From: Paenibacillus sp. MBLB1832
Lineage (GTDB): Bacteria; Bacillota; Bacilli; Paenibacillales; NBRC-103111
Length of the DNA stretch: 64,000 bases
Reading direction: 5' to 3'
Assembly (NCBI RefSeq): GCF_032271945.1
Contig: NZ_CP130319.1
Coordinates: 3,677,001-3,741,000 of the forward strand
The position numbers and the translations under genes were made by a program. Below the pieces are notes generated by a model. The model was not told the origin of the DNA, searched no databases, and saw nothing but the letters and a program-made list of their open reading frames with translations. Positions 54,652 through 63,912 of the stretch are shown here, piece by piece. The stretch's first letter is position 1; each line of letters opens with the position of its first letter.

Positions 54652-54773
54652 GGCAGGCACGGACATGACACGACGATTGCTTACCGATAATACCACACTT
54701 GGTCACCTCTCGTAGCTGCATGTTCAGATTTTATACTTGCATATACGATTCATGCTTTGTCGCTTGCAAGATG
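54652..54773 (-). repeat. Scar of a second GH101/cassette-4 operon copy
   Basis: Bases 54652-54669 equal 42500-42517 (hairpin after the GH101-like gene) and 54672-54686 equal 42576-42590 (its last codons). 54702-54720 equals 50981-50999 and the similarity continues to about 54773 with 51051 (leader of the cassette-4 LplB gene). Read on the minus strand, the leader is joined straight to the end of the GH101-like gene, as if about 8 kb between them had been deleted. Confidence 0.8.
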
Positions 54774-54879
54774 CCAGCAACGGTATCATTTGAAATACAA
54801 TTGTGACTTTTAAATACCGAATCGAGGACGGTTGGAGCCCCATCCCAGCCTCTCCACAAGCACCTAAAGTATGCATCAA

Positions 54880-54923
54880 GAAAAAACGTAAGAAGGATAC
54901 TTTTTTCAAAGTATCTTTCTTAC
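54880..54923 (-). terminator. Terminator after the esterase gene
   Basis: GTAAGAAGGATAC (54888-54900) pairs with GTATCTTTCTTAC (54911-54923) with one wobble. On the minus strand six T follow. It lies about 70 bases after the stop of the gene 54995-55855. Confidence 0.82.
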
Positions 54924-54994
54924 GGGACTAGTAATTACCTTATCTTAAATGATAGCTCTGTACACTCTTAATAAATGGGTGGACGACCTTCTTG

Positions 54995-55855
54995 TCAGAG
55001 GAGTATGGAAGACAGGAACTCTCTTGTTATGTTCAGCGTACGGGCAATTTCATCTTCTGTCGCTGTGTAATTGAATAAGGCAAATGCATGTTTACTTGCG
55101 GGCAGTAGTTCCAGCCTAACCGTTACCCCTAGCTCCCGAAGCCGCTCGGCGTATTCTGCACTATGCTCTGGAGGTACAACTGAATCCATAAGACCATGGA
55201 TGTTTAGCGTGGGTGGGTGCTCAGCCGACAAATACACAAGCGGAGACAAATTGCGAGCCTGTTGGTGCTTCATTAACCACCCCTCGGCACTATCCTCGCC
55301 GATAAAATTGTAATGTAATCTTGCCTTCCACCCGCATAGCAAATGAGTTATGGGATTATACGCAACCAGTACATTTGGCACGCAGGAAACAGAAGGGCTT
55401 GTCGTAGTGTCCTCTATATGAATTAGCGTGGTCACAGCGCAAGCCAAGTAGCCCCCCGCCGATTCACCAATTAGTCCGATTCTGTTCGCGTCAACGTTCC
55501 ACTGGTGGGCATGGCTGCGCACATAACGCACAGCTTCTTTGCAATCGACAATACAATCTTCCAACTTAATACTGTCTCCTGTGGGGAACTCACCTTCCAT
55601 CTGAATTAGACGGTACTCGACTGAAACGCACACATACCCAAGCCTCGTAAAATAGCGGCATTGTGGCAAAAGCATCTCAGGCTTGCCGCCTGTAAAGCCG
55701 CCCCCATGAATGAAGACGAGGCAGGGACGAGGAGAATCTGCAGGCTCTTTAGGCTCCATCACCAAAAGACGCAGTTCCACATCGGCAATCCTGCGATATA
55801 TCCTTTTTTCTAGCTTGTCTATTTGTAGAATCTCCCATTCTTTTGCTACATCCAT
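54995..55855 (-). CDS. Alpha/beta hydrolase, esterase/acetylesterase-like
   Basis: A cytoplasmic serine hydrolase of about 286 residues. It has the oxyanion-hole motif HGGGF, the nucleophile motif GESAGG, an acidic residue in HGLMDSVVPPEHS, and the catalytic His in SKHAF, in the order of BD-FAE/hormone-sensitive-lipase relatives. Such enzymes often remove acetyl groups from sugars. I chose the ATG at 55855, which has GAGGTGA upstream with rather long spacing; a GTG at 55939 in the same frame has no ribosome site but would add 28 residues. It stands between pseudogenes and has its own terminator. Confidence 0.85.
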   Translation of the reverse strand: MDVAKEWEILQIDKLEKRIYRRIADVELRLLVMEPKEPADSPRPCLVFIHGGGFTGGKPEMLLPQCRYFTRLGYVCVSVEYRLIQMEGEFPTGDSIKLEDCIVDCKEAVRYVRSHAHQWNVDANRIGLIGESAGGYLACAVTTLIHIEDTTTSPSVSCVPNVLVAYNPITHLLCGWKARLHYNFIGEDSAEGWLMKHQQARNLSPLVYLSAEHPPTLNIHGLMDSVVPPEHSAEYAERLRELGVTVRLELLPASKHAFALFNYTATEDEIARTLNITREFLSSILL

Positions 55856-56039
55856 TAAATTTACAGTCACCTCGTTTTCATTGCTTCTGCTGGGCTTCTT
55901 GTTTTGTCTTAAATTTTGAGTTGTTGTAGATGAATTCACTGTTTAAGATTCTGTGAAAAACCTCAATACAGGTATTGTCTGCATCAGAGTTGGCTTTCGG
56001 TCTCTAGGTCACAGAAAATCTTTACCATTGCTGATAAGT

Positions 56040-57252
56040 GAAAATCGCATACAACTCCGGATTCTCACTATTATGAATTTCCCCAAACACTTGTTTTGCG
56101 GGCAATAATACCGATTGTTCTCCGTCGTCGTTCAGTGGAATATCGGGAAGTTTTGCATGTAACTGTCTCCAACGGGCTAGCAGGCTTGTATCCTCCAAGA
56201 CGCCTGCCGCAAGTTGGTTCAGGACGTACTGCAATCCAGCGATTTCTGGGAGTGGGATTATTGCCTCAAACCATGTTTCCAATCGTAAAGATCGAACCGT
56301 TAAACTTGATCGGAAAAGCACCCCTTCCGCTGCAAGCATGCATATACCTTTGCAGCGTGTAGCCGCTTAGGATGGTCTGCAACGACTCGTCGTCCGAATC
56401 GATCCAACTCCGCTGCCAAAAATCCTGCCACCAATCACGATGCTTCTCGCGGCTCGTTTCGAGCGGTGTCGACTCGCAGACCGCAGCGGACATTTCGATC
56501 TGCCTTACCCATTCCTCGGCAGTATCTGTCTGTGAGCAAAGTGCATGTAATTCAATGCAATATTTGTTACCTGGCACTGCAGAACTGAGCGTCATCAGGC
56601 TACTCCGGAGCAATCCGTCTCCTTTTGCCATCACCCCGAAGGTACGATGCAGCAATGGATCACGGAAGGAACCGTCCTCATACGGGATACTTTGCAGACG
56701 CATGTTCTCCGGCCAGACGGATCTTTCATTGCGGTGATAACAGATAAGTTTGTCCTCATCCTCAGGCAGAATGGTATCAGGTTCAGCGAAGACACGCTCT
56801 GGGCCTCCATTAAGCCCGTATGCACTATGCAATTCGATGCCCGTTATTTCGCGCCGCTCCATTCGCCAAGGTTCTGTTGAAACAGCCAGCCCCACTTCCT
56901 GATCCGCATCCACTTCAATGCGTATGACCGAATGATGAGCATCTACCCTTACGCGGTAACGAAGCTGCTTGCCAGCTTCGTCGATCGAAACGGTAATCTC
57001 CCCTTCCTCCAACCGCAGACATTGCTGGAATTGCCGGGTGTTCCAGACTTGTCCCGATGCCTTAATGCAAACTTTCCCCAGCTTTACCAGCCTGCCGTTC
57101 TCGTCCCACGCGTCCGTCTTTGCAATCAACATCTGCAAATCGCTATTTTCTTCGACCCATACATTCACTCCGACATCGCCGTTACCGAGCGGCATCGAGC
57201 CCTTGGAACCGCTGCTAGGCGTTTCCCAAATAACATCATGCTTGCTATACAT
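56040..57252 (-). pseudogene. GH95-like / DUF5703 gene with internal deletion and lost 3' end (copy 2)
   Basis: The ATG at 57252 and its ribosome site are intact and the first 328 codons align with the copies at 21599 and 59153, including SMPLGNGDVGVNVWVE and RGAFPIKFNGSIF. At about 56285 the frame runs to a stop (NGSIFTIGNMV), while another frame resumes with LETWFEAIIPLPEIAGLQ, which in the intact copy lies about 170 residues further on. The second piece ends abruptly after ELYAIFTYQQW, where the intact copies continue with PYRLYG and about 200 more residues. So both the barrel core and the C-terminus are gone. Confidence 0.85.
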
Positions 57253-57323
57253 TCTCACACCTCATATTCTATTTATCATCTAATTTAAAGGCTATGTTAA
57301 ATCTTAATGTTGTTTTTACAACA

Positions 57324-57352
57324 AAAGAAAACCGCCCTTTGAAAAGGCGGTT
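57324..57352 (-). terminator. Terminator after the SGNH hydrolase gene
   Basis: AACCGCCTTT pairs with AAAGGGCGGTT on the minus strand, followed by TTCTTTTG. It lies about 60 bases after the stop codon. Confidence 0.83.
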
Positions 57353-57414
57353 AATTTAACTATCGTTCGCCGTTAGTGAAATAGGGTGAAAATATTAAGC
57401 CTTACTTGCTTCAT

Positions 57415-58029
57415 CTATTTGTCCATACTTTTTAATATTGAGCTTACTACAATTTCTGCTAATGCTTTATCACCCAACGCATTGTAATGATAACCATCAT
57501 TCACCCTATATTCGCTTTTGCCAAGCATTGGTGTATATAAATCATTGATTTGCAATTGATATTTATGGGCTAATCGTTCCATTGCTTTGTTGCGATCGAT
57601 GACGATATGATTTAATTTACTGTCTAATTCAGTTGGAACGTCCGTAATTGTCACTGGCGTCGAGAACGCCAAAATCATTTTTTCAGCGTCGATTTGAGCG
57701 ATAATATGCTGAATCACCTTTTCCAAATGATGCTCATACTGGTCCGCAGATAAATGCATGCCATGCAATCCATTGTTAAAATGAATACCATGATACTTAC
57801 TTTCGTTTAGCTTAAGCATGTAGTCCAATTCAATTAAAAGGGCGGAATTATCCAATGCCCGTGAGGAAGAAAGCTGATCCACATAAATTTCACCTTTAAG
57901 CTTCTCATTCACATAAGGACGATAAGCTCTCGAAATCGAATCTCCTACCAACAATACTCTTTTTTTGTTCTGTTGCGGTGCTTCTTGCCACCAAAAATCG
58001 CACCATTCATTTTGTTCAAGCTGAACCAT
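57415..58029 (-). CDS. SGNH/GDSL-family hydrolase
   Basis: A 204-residue esterase-like protein without signal peptide. Block I is LLVGDSISRAY with Ser31 as nucleophile, block III is FNNGLHGMH with Gly and Asn, and block V is NDGYHYN with Asp178 and His181. Length and motif order fit sugar O-acetylesterases of the SGNH superfamily. GGAGG lies six bases before the ATG at 58029; longer in-frame starts lie before it. It probably removes acetyl or similar groups from imported sugars, together with the esterase at 54995. Confidence 0.85.
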   Translation of the reverse strand: MVQLEQNEWCDFWWQEAPQQNKKRVLLVGDSISRAYRPYVNEKLKGEIYVDQLSSSRALDNSALLIELDYMLKLNESKYHGIHFNNGLHGMHLSADQYEHHLEKVIQHIIAQIDAEKMILAFSTPVTITDVPTELDSKLNHIVIDRNKAMERLAHKYQLQINDLYTPMLGKSEYRVNDGYHYNALGDKALAEIVVSSILKSMDK

Positions 58030-58170
58030 CTTCATCCTCCATCTTTTCGAGTGATAGCAAAAAGCTGACATCTGTCAATCATCGATTTCAGCTTGACTTC
58101 TATTAAGGCAATGTTGATTGTACACTTATGTCATCAAATAAACAGTACCCGTCTCACCACTTCCCCTAAA

Positions 58171-58222
58171 CGAACTCTTTGGCCGCCTTGTTCAAAGTTT
58201 CAAAGAGTAGCTGTTCCTGTAA
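58171..58222 (-). pseudogene. 52-base remnant of a second copy of the large gene 16378-18306
   Basis: These bases match 18180-18231 with about four mismatches. They encode the piece LFETLNKAAKEF near the N-terminus of that protein. The remnant directly abuts and partly overlaps the end of the second aldo/keto reductase gene, in the same gene order as in the first locus. Confidence 0.85.
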
Positions 58223-59118
58223 TCAAACAACGGTTGGCCTTGAAATAGCCCATATACTTTTTGAAGTTCTTCGGGCTCCAAGCCCTTTCCATCACAAAAT
58301 GATAAATTTGTGCGCAGCGATTGGAGCGAAGCCGTCCCAGTAAGAGTGACATGAATGTCAGGGTTACTTAAACTGAATCGCATAGCAGGCTCCACCAGCC
58401 CTTTCGGCTCCGTCTTACGTAGAAAAGCCAATTGCTCAATCCGATTTAAAGATTTCGTTCGAACATCTTCTTCCAAGAAGTGAGCAGGCGCATCGGCCAG
58501 CATGCCTAAACCAAGGACGCTGCCATTAATGACACCTATTCCCATCTCATTAGCAAGCGGCATTACCTCATCTTTAGCCGTATGATCGATGAGCATATAT
58601 CGCGCGTAAAATTGAATCGCGTCAAATTTCACAGTTTTCATATAGGCCAACATCAAAGGTAGATCCCTCGTCGACACACCGAGAAAACGGATTTTCCCGT
58701 CTTCTCGCAGTTTCTCCAGAGCCGGTATCGTCTCGTTCACAATTATCTCGTAAGACTGCTTTTCCACATCATGAATTTGCAAAATATCAATATAATCTGT
58801 TTCCAGCCTTTGCAGGCTTTCTTCCACAGATCGAATGGTCGTTTCGTAATCGTAACTCATGTCGAATCGCGTTGCCTTAGATGCTATGACAATTTGATCT
58901 CTGAGTCCTTTAAGCGCTTTGCCGATACGTCGCTCCGATTCTCCGTTGCCGTATTTAGGCGCAGTATCAATGAAATTGACGCCAGAACCGATTGCCTCAT
59001 GAATTAATCGTTGCACTTCGGCTTCATCTGTCTTACCGAAATCTCCTGCAAGCGGAGCTCCACCCAGACCAAGCTTAGATACTTTGAGACTCGTTTTACC
59101 GAAAGTCGTATACTCCAT
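58192..59118 (-). CDS. Aldo/keto reductase (copy 2) with fused C-terminal tail
   Basis: A 308-residue paralogue of the protein at 18340-19239, differing at about 29 of 299 shared residues, with all tetrad motifs kept (FIDTAPKYGNG, IASKATRF, ILQIHDVE). Where copy 1 ends with QPLFE and a stop, this copy reads QPLFDYRNSYSLKL: a deletion has joined it to a remnant of the neighbouring gene and added ten foreign residues. The same AGAGGAGA lies before the ATG at 59118. It begins 34 bases after the stop of the GH95-like copy 3. Probably still active, because the tail lies after the barrel. Confidence 0.9.
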   Translation of the reverse strand: MEYTTFGKTSLKVSKLGLGGAPLAGDFGKTDEAEVQRLIHEAIGSGVNFIDTAPKYGNGESERRIGKALKGLRDQIVIASKATRFDMSYDYETTIRSVEESLQRLETDYIDILQIHDVEKQSYEIIVNETIPALEKLREDGKIRFLGVSTRDLPLMLAYMKTVKFDAIQFYARYMLIDHTAKDEVMPLANEMGIGVINGSVLGLGMLADAPAHFLEEDVRTKSLNRIEQLAFLRKTEPKGLVEPAMRFSLSNPDIHVTLTGTASLQSLRTNLSFCDGKGLEPEELQKVYGLFQGQPLFDYRNSYSLKL

Positions 59119-59152
59119 GTTTCTCTCCTCTTTCTTACTAGGTTTACTGGTT

Positions 59153-61423
59153 TCATCTACTCCTAGCAGTTTTGACAGGATATATGACATCTACCAGACG
59201 GTCAGCAGGAGTTGCTTGCAATAGGGTTATTTCCCCATTTTCATATTTCCCCCTTACCGTAGTGTTGCCTGTAGCATGTAATTTAAAATCTACATTCCAA
59301 CTAGACGGCCAGGATGGTAAAATTCTGATTTCATTATTATTATTTTGCAAAATCATTGTCTGCAAAGCGTTCATGGCCACAGCGCCATTATCCAAATCAG
59401 GTATCCAGTCCATTTTATTCCAAAATGCTGGAAAATCTGTAAGAGACGAATAACTTTTGAATTTTATAATCATTTCCTCCTTGGCTTTGGCTGTTAGTCC
59501 AAGATAAGCAGCAAGTATGGAATCATAATGCCAGCAATCCGTTATTGTTGCTCCAGTTTGAAATTCACGTTCGTTAAAAGATCTAATAGCAATATCTAGA
59601 TCAGGCTTCCCAAGTCCGTATATTTTATAGGGAAATATAGCATATTGATCACCGTTCTCTTCGTTAGTACGATTTGCTGTAGAGTAGGATTCGGCTGGTT
59701 TGATAATAGTCTCTGAATTAGCGTTAGTCCCAAGAGGAATTGGTGGCAAGGCATTCAAACAGTTTTGCCATTCATCTCTTTGCGCTTGTGTTGTAATGGT
59801 TGTAGGTAGTGCAAGTAATTTGGGCAGAATAGCTCTAAGGCCGGCTAACTCTGGAGTAGGATTAGCAACATCAGTCCCATACGTTTCCAAAATCTGTGCG
59901 GGATTAATCTTTATTATCCCATTCTCTCGCGGATAGTGCTGATCATAGAATTTCACCACTTGCTCAGCTATCGGAATAAGCGTATTGGAAGCAAATGCAT
60001 GATCCTTCGTATACTCGAAATATTCCAGCATCATTGCAGAAAGTTCTATGCCCCCCTGCCAATAATATTTAATATGAGGATTCTTCGCCTCATTAGTCGG
60101 ATTCGGGATCGGAGAATTGTGCTGAAAGTTATCAATATTGGATAATCCATAAAAATTTGTGACTTCAGGAAAGAATGCACCTTCATGGTTGTAATAGTGC
60201 TTAGTGACGTCCATTTGCAGGTTGAGCATTTTCTTATACATATTAAATAGCGGAAGCATCATATCATAATCACCAGATGCAAGCATTGGCCAATACAAAA
60301 GCCTTGTATTCTGCCACCATATGGGCGGACCCCAGAGCCTATAGTCTGCATTCTGATCTTCAAAATCGAAATTAATTGTACCTCCGTTAAACTTAATTGG
60401 ATATTTTCCTCTTCCTTGGATAGCTTCCATAAACCTCTGCAACAGGTAACCCCTTGTTACTATGGTTGCATCCGCGTCACCTGTTACAAAGACCCAACTC
60501 CTGCCCCAGAACGAATCCCACCAGTTAATATGGTTGTTACGCGCCGTTGCTATATCTGTGGCTTCAATATTGGTAATGATGGTATTAAGCTGGCTTTCCC
60601 AAGTGTCTACTGTGTTTGTGGTTGCCGTATAGGGATAAACGGAAAGCACAAAATTAGTCCCGTTAGAACTTGAACGAAGCGTTGTGTTACTAATGGAAAC
60701 CATATTGGTGCCTTTCATGATAGCCCCAAATGTCGAGTTAACATAAGGATCGGGGTGTGTACTTACTAAGTCGCCTAAGTGTTGAGCATCAAGTGTCTTT
60801 TGGTAATATAGACTGGTGTTATTCCTGTGATACCATAGTATTTCATTGGTTCTTGGCAATACCTGATCAGCACTCTCCGAAGGATTTGGTGTAAGTCCAG
60901 AGCTAGCTATTCCGTAATAACTATGCTTCGTTGAATCGTTCATAGAGATAACAGTATCGCGCCATATCTCTGTAGTTGCTTCGATCTGAAAAGGTTGCTC
61001 TCCTGTTGCCTCAACTCTAATTACAGGCTGATAGGCATCCACCCAAGCCCTGAGGGTAACCTGTTGGCCTACCGGTCCGGCAGTTATTAGGATCTCTCCT
61101 TGACGTAGTTTCAAGATCTGCGAGAATTGATGATCTGTAGCGAATGGGTTAGGTGTAATTTTAACACGCACCCTTCCCAATTTTAATAGTCGAGTCGCTT
61201 CGCTCCAAGTGTCTGATTTTCCTATATAGAACAAAAGATCCCCATTAACTTCCGTCCATACATTTAAAGTAATATCGCCATTTCCAATAGGCATAGAACC
61301 CGCTGAGCCAATTGTGCTTGGAGCCGAGAAGGCAACATTGTAGCTGTCCAATTTGGCTTGAATGTCGGAATCCAACGAAGAAACTATCTTTTTTGAAGTC
61401 GTTATAATCTTATGTTTTAACAT
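59153..61423 (-). CDS. GH95-like / DUF5703-type glycoside hydrolase (copy 3)
   Basis: A protein of about 756 residues, intact paralogue of the GH95-like copy at 21599. It has SMPIGNGDITLNVWTE near residue 43, KYPIKFNGGTINFD, WPMLASGDYDMMLPLFNMY, FPEVTNFYG and DWIPDLDNGAVAMN. The N-terminus carries about 25 extra residues (KIITTSKKIVSSLDSDIQAK) but no signal peptide. GGAGG precedes both a GTG at 61429 and the ATG at 61423. It has diverged much more from copy 1 than the two reductases have from each other, so the duplications may be of different age. It leads a two-gene unit with the second reductase. Confidence 0.85.
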   Translation of the reverse strand: MLKHKIITTSKKIVSSLDSDIQAKLDSYNVAFSAPSTIGSAGSMPIGNGDITLNVWTEVNGDLLFYIGKSDTWSEATRLLKLGRVRVKITPNPFATDHQFSQILKLRQGEILITAGPVGQQVTLRAWVDAYQPVIRVEATGEQPFQIEATTEIWRDTVISMNDSTKHSYYGIASSGLTPNPSESADQVLPRTNEILWYHRNNTSLYYQKTLDAQHLGDLVSTHPDPYVNSTFGAIMKGTNMVSISNTTLRSSSNGTNFVLSVYPYTATTNTVDTWESQLNTIITNIEATDIATARNNHINWWDSFWGRSWVFVTGDADATIVTRGYLLQRFMEAIQGRGKYPIKFNGGTINFDFEDQNADYRLWGPPIWWQNTRLLYWPMLASGDYDMMLPLFNMYKKMLNLQMDVTKHYYNHEGAFFPEVTNFYGLSNIDNFQHNSPIPNPTNEAKNPHIKYYWQGGIELSAMMLEYFEYTKDHAFASNTLIPIAEQVVKFYDQHYPRENGIIKINPAQILETYGTDVANPTPELAGLRAILPKLLALPTTITTQAQRDEWQNCLNALPPIPLGTNANSETIIKPAESYSTANRTNEENGDQYAIFPYKIYGLGKPDLDIAIRSFNEREFQTGATITDCWHYDSILAAYLGLTAKAKEEMIIKFKSYSSLTDFPAFWNKMDWIPDLDNGAVAMNALQTMILQNNNNEIRILPSWPSSWNVDFKLHATGNTTVRGKYENGEITLLQATPADRLVDVIYPVKTARSR

Positions 61424-61458
61424 TTTCACACCATCCTCCATAAACATGTTAGTCTCCA

Positions 61459-61481
61459 GAGCCCCTCACTTAGCAAGGGCT
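61459..61481 (-). other. Small hairpin before GH95-like copy 3
   Basis: AGCCCTTGC and a GGGGCT partner form a short stem after the broken beta-helix gene. No T-run follows. Role unclear. Confidence 0.25.
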
Positions 61482-61511
61482 ATGGAGAATCCAACAAAAT
61501 TCTCTCCTAGA

Positions 61512-63720
61512 TTATTGAATAGATAAATCATGAATTTCAGACGGACTTAAAACTCGACTGTAGATTCTAACATCATCTATTGAACCGATAAAACCATTTG
61601 ATTTGGATGACCCCGAAGCGCTGATAATCCAATACCAGCTGTTCCAATTTATCGTTCCGAAATTTGCCGATGCTTCTTCGTTCCCGTCAATATAGATTTT
61701 AAAAGTACCATTCTTTGCATATCTCCACGTCACCAAATGCCACTTCCCGTCATTTACGCTTGTCGCAGAGTTAATTCTTCCGAACGAACTGTGATATAAG
61801 TTTATTTTTCCAGTTGATGAACCGACATTCATTGAAAATTGCACGCCTGGACCATCATTCCATCCCCCGAACAAATACTGATTATTCGCCGTCGAGGTCG
61901 TGTTGACCCACATACCCATCGGGGCTGCCTACATTGTGGAATCCGATATCGACATTGCTTGTCGTACTATCCAATTTTATTGCGTTCCCATTCACGCCAC
62001 TTATCCAACTTGACGTACCGTTAACCATCCCATTAAATGAATTTCCTGATGAATCGGACGCCGTCGTTCCACTGCTTTCATTTAGCTGCCATTGCCCGAT
62101 CGGATCTTGCGACAAAGGAATACCTGGCTCAAGCGCGACTAAGGATACCCTGTCAACATAGGCTGTATTGGAAGTAGTTCCATCTTTATAAACTCTTATG
62201 GTCACGCTAGTGCTACTAGGTCCAGTCGTAAATTGAAGTGTGGGATGCTGCATATTAAAAGGTTGGAGGTTCCGTTGTCTGCATATAGACCAGCCGCATA
62301 ATGCAAGGCAGAAAAATTATGTATTCGGTTATACCTCCATTCGGAGTTCCCAACGTCCATGCCATAAGGATGGAAAGGCTCATCATCCTTATTGCCATCT
62401 TTAAGTATTTGTGAAATATCATTGTGCTCAATGATCGTATTGTAATAGTAGTCCTGAACAGCATTGCTGCCGATATCATGTATCGTATTGTAACTGATCA
62501 AAAATCTTCTGCCATTTGCAATCACAGCCATTAATGCGTCATGGATGTCGTTGTTTACGACTTTAGACTCCTCGCCACCAAGCGCAAAAGCAGCTGTTGT
62601 TTTAGCATTCTTAATGACGCTATTTTTAAGTATATTGGCCCGACCATAATGGTTATAAGCCATACCCCCAGGTACAATTCCGCTATCTGTTGTCATTGCA
62701 CCTGAGAATCCCACATTTCCCGGATCATACCCAGCAGAATATGACACTCTTGAAATTGCCGGATAATCTGCAACAATCCCATCAATACCTGAGTCTTGTG
62801 AATCCCAAGTTCTTATTCCAGTTCCGAAGATATTCAAACCTTTAATATGGATATTTGTTGAAGTCCCCAAGTCGAAGCCCCATTTGCGGGACTTCATTTC
62901 CACCAAATGATTAGCCGGGCAATCGCCTGTTGGCGTGTATAAAAATAAGGTACTATTTGAAGCATCGATATACCATTCAGTAGCAACATCCAAGCCAGCG
63001 CGCGAGCCAGCTAAATAAAACTTTTTGGTGCCTGTATCAGGTGCATAACCAGGTTTTGTATATGCCGGCAATTGCCAAGCATATGCACCTAGACCTGGAT
63101 CAAGGTAGGTTATCCTAGGGTTACTTGAAGTATAGCCTGTAATCGACCAGCCGAAAGTTCCCCAACTGTCATAACTGGCGGCAACGATGACGCCACCTTT
63201 CCAAGCATCGTCCCCCCGGGAATCGAAGCGTTCTCGATGTAGGGATATCCAACGGTGGTGATTGTTGCAAGTGCTCTGCCTTTATTGGGACATTGAGCTA
63301 ATGTTATCTCCTGTCCATCTACGAACAATTGCACATTAGCCAAATCTAAGGAATATGTAACTCCAGATTGCTTATAAATGTTTCCGGAATCAACCACCCA
63401 TCCTGTTTGATCTACAACATCCAAACCACTAATCGTGACAATGTCATTGTTATAATTTTGGAACGTAATAGGATTACTTGATGTCCCGCTATTCGCAGGC
63501 GCTACCGTTTCCCTGTAGGTACCTGCCATAATATTAACAGTATCCCCCGCTGCCGCAACGCTTGCTGCCTTTTGTATCGTATTGAATGGCGATGTTGTCG
63601 AAGCTCCATCATACTATCGCTTACATAATAAGTTGCTGAATCTTCTTCTGTATGTGCAATGGATGGATGAACTGGTAGCAAGGCCTGGATTAAAGTTAAA
63701 CAAATACATAGAATCAACAT
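61512..63720 (-). pseudogene. Frameshifted secreted beta-helix protein with C-terminal LamG domain
   Basis: One protein is spread over all three frames. It starts at 63720 with a signal peptide (ILCICLTLIQALLPVHPSIAH) and YYVSDS. A shift near 63610 leads to QKAASVAAAGDTVNIMAGTYRETVAP written in another frame. A second shift lies at a run of six G (63216-63221). A long parallel beta-helix part follows (HIKGLNIFGTGI, NSVIKNAKTTAAF, ISYNTIHDIGSNAV, IEHNDISQILKDG). At about 62255 a deletion joins it to a CBM-like piece (YKDGTTSNTAYVDRVSL) and a LamG domain, itself shifted near 61920 (GMWVNTTSTANNQYLFGGW, GSIDDVRIYSRVLSPSEI). With at least four breaks it is not functional as read. Intact relatives are secreted lyases or hydrolases. 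Confidence 0.8.
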
Positions 63721-63912
63721 TTCAACATTCTAATAAAAAAATCGTGTTTTTTCATAGAACTCAATGCAAAGAGCAAACTGAAACAGATCAATAAGTACCA
63801 ACTTTTCTTCACGTGACGATCACTCCTCAATTAGTGTGTATTGCTAGACATCTGACTGAGAAATGAAGTAATGAGTTTTTAACAGTTAATACGAATCTTA
63901 TAAGCTTCCCCC

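Noticed and set aside
61459-61481. Hairpin as a terminator of the broken beta-helix gene
   Set aside because: No T-run follows in either direction, so only a stem is recorded.
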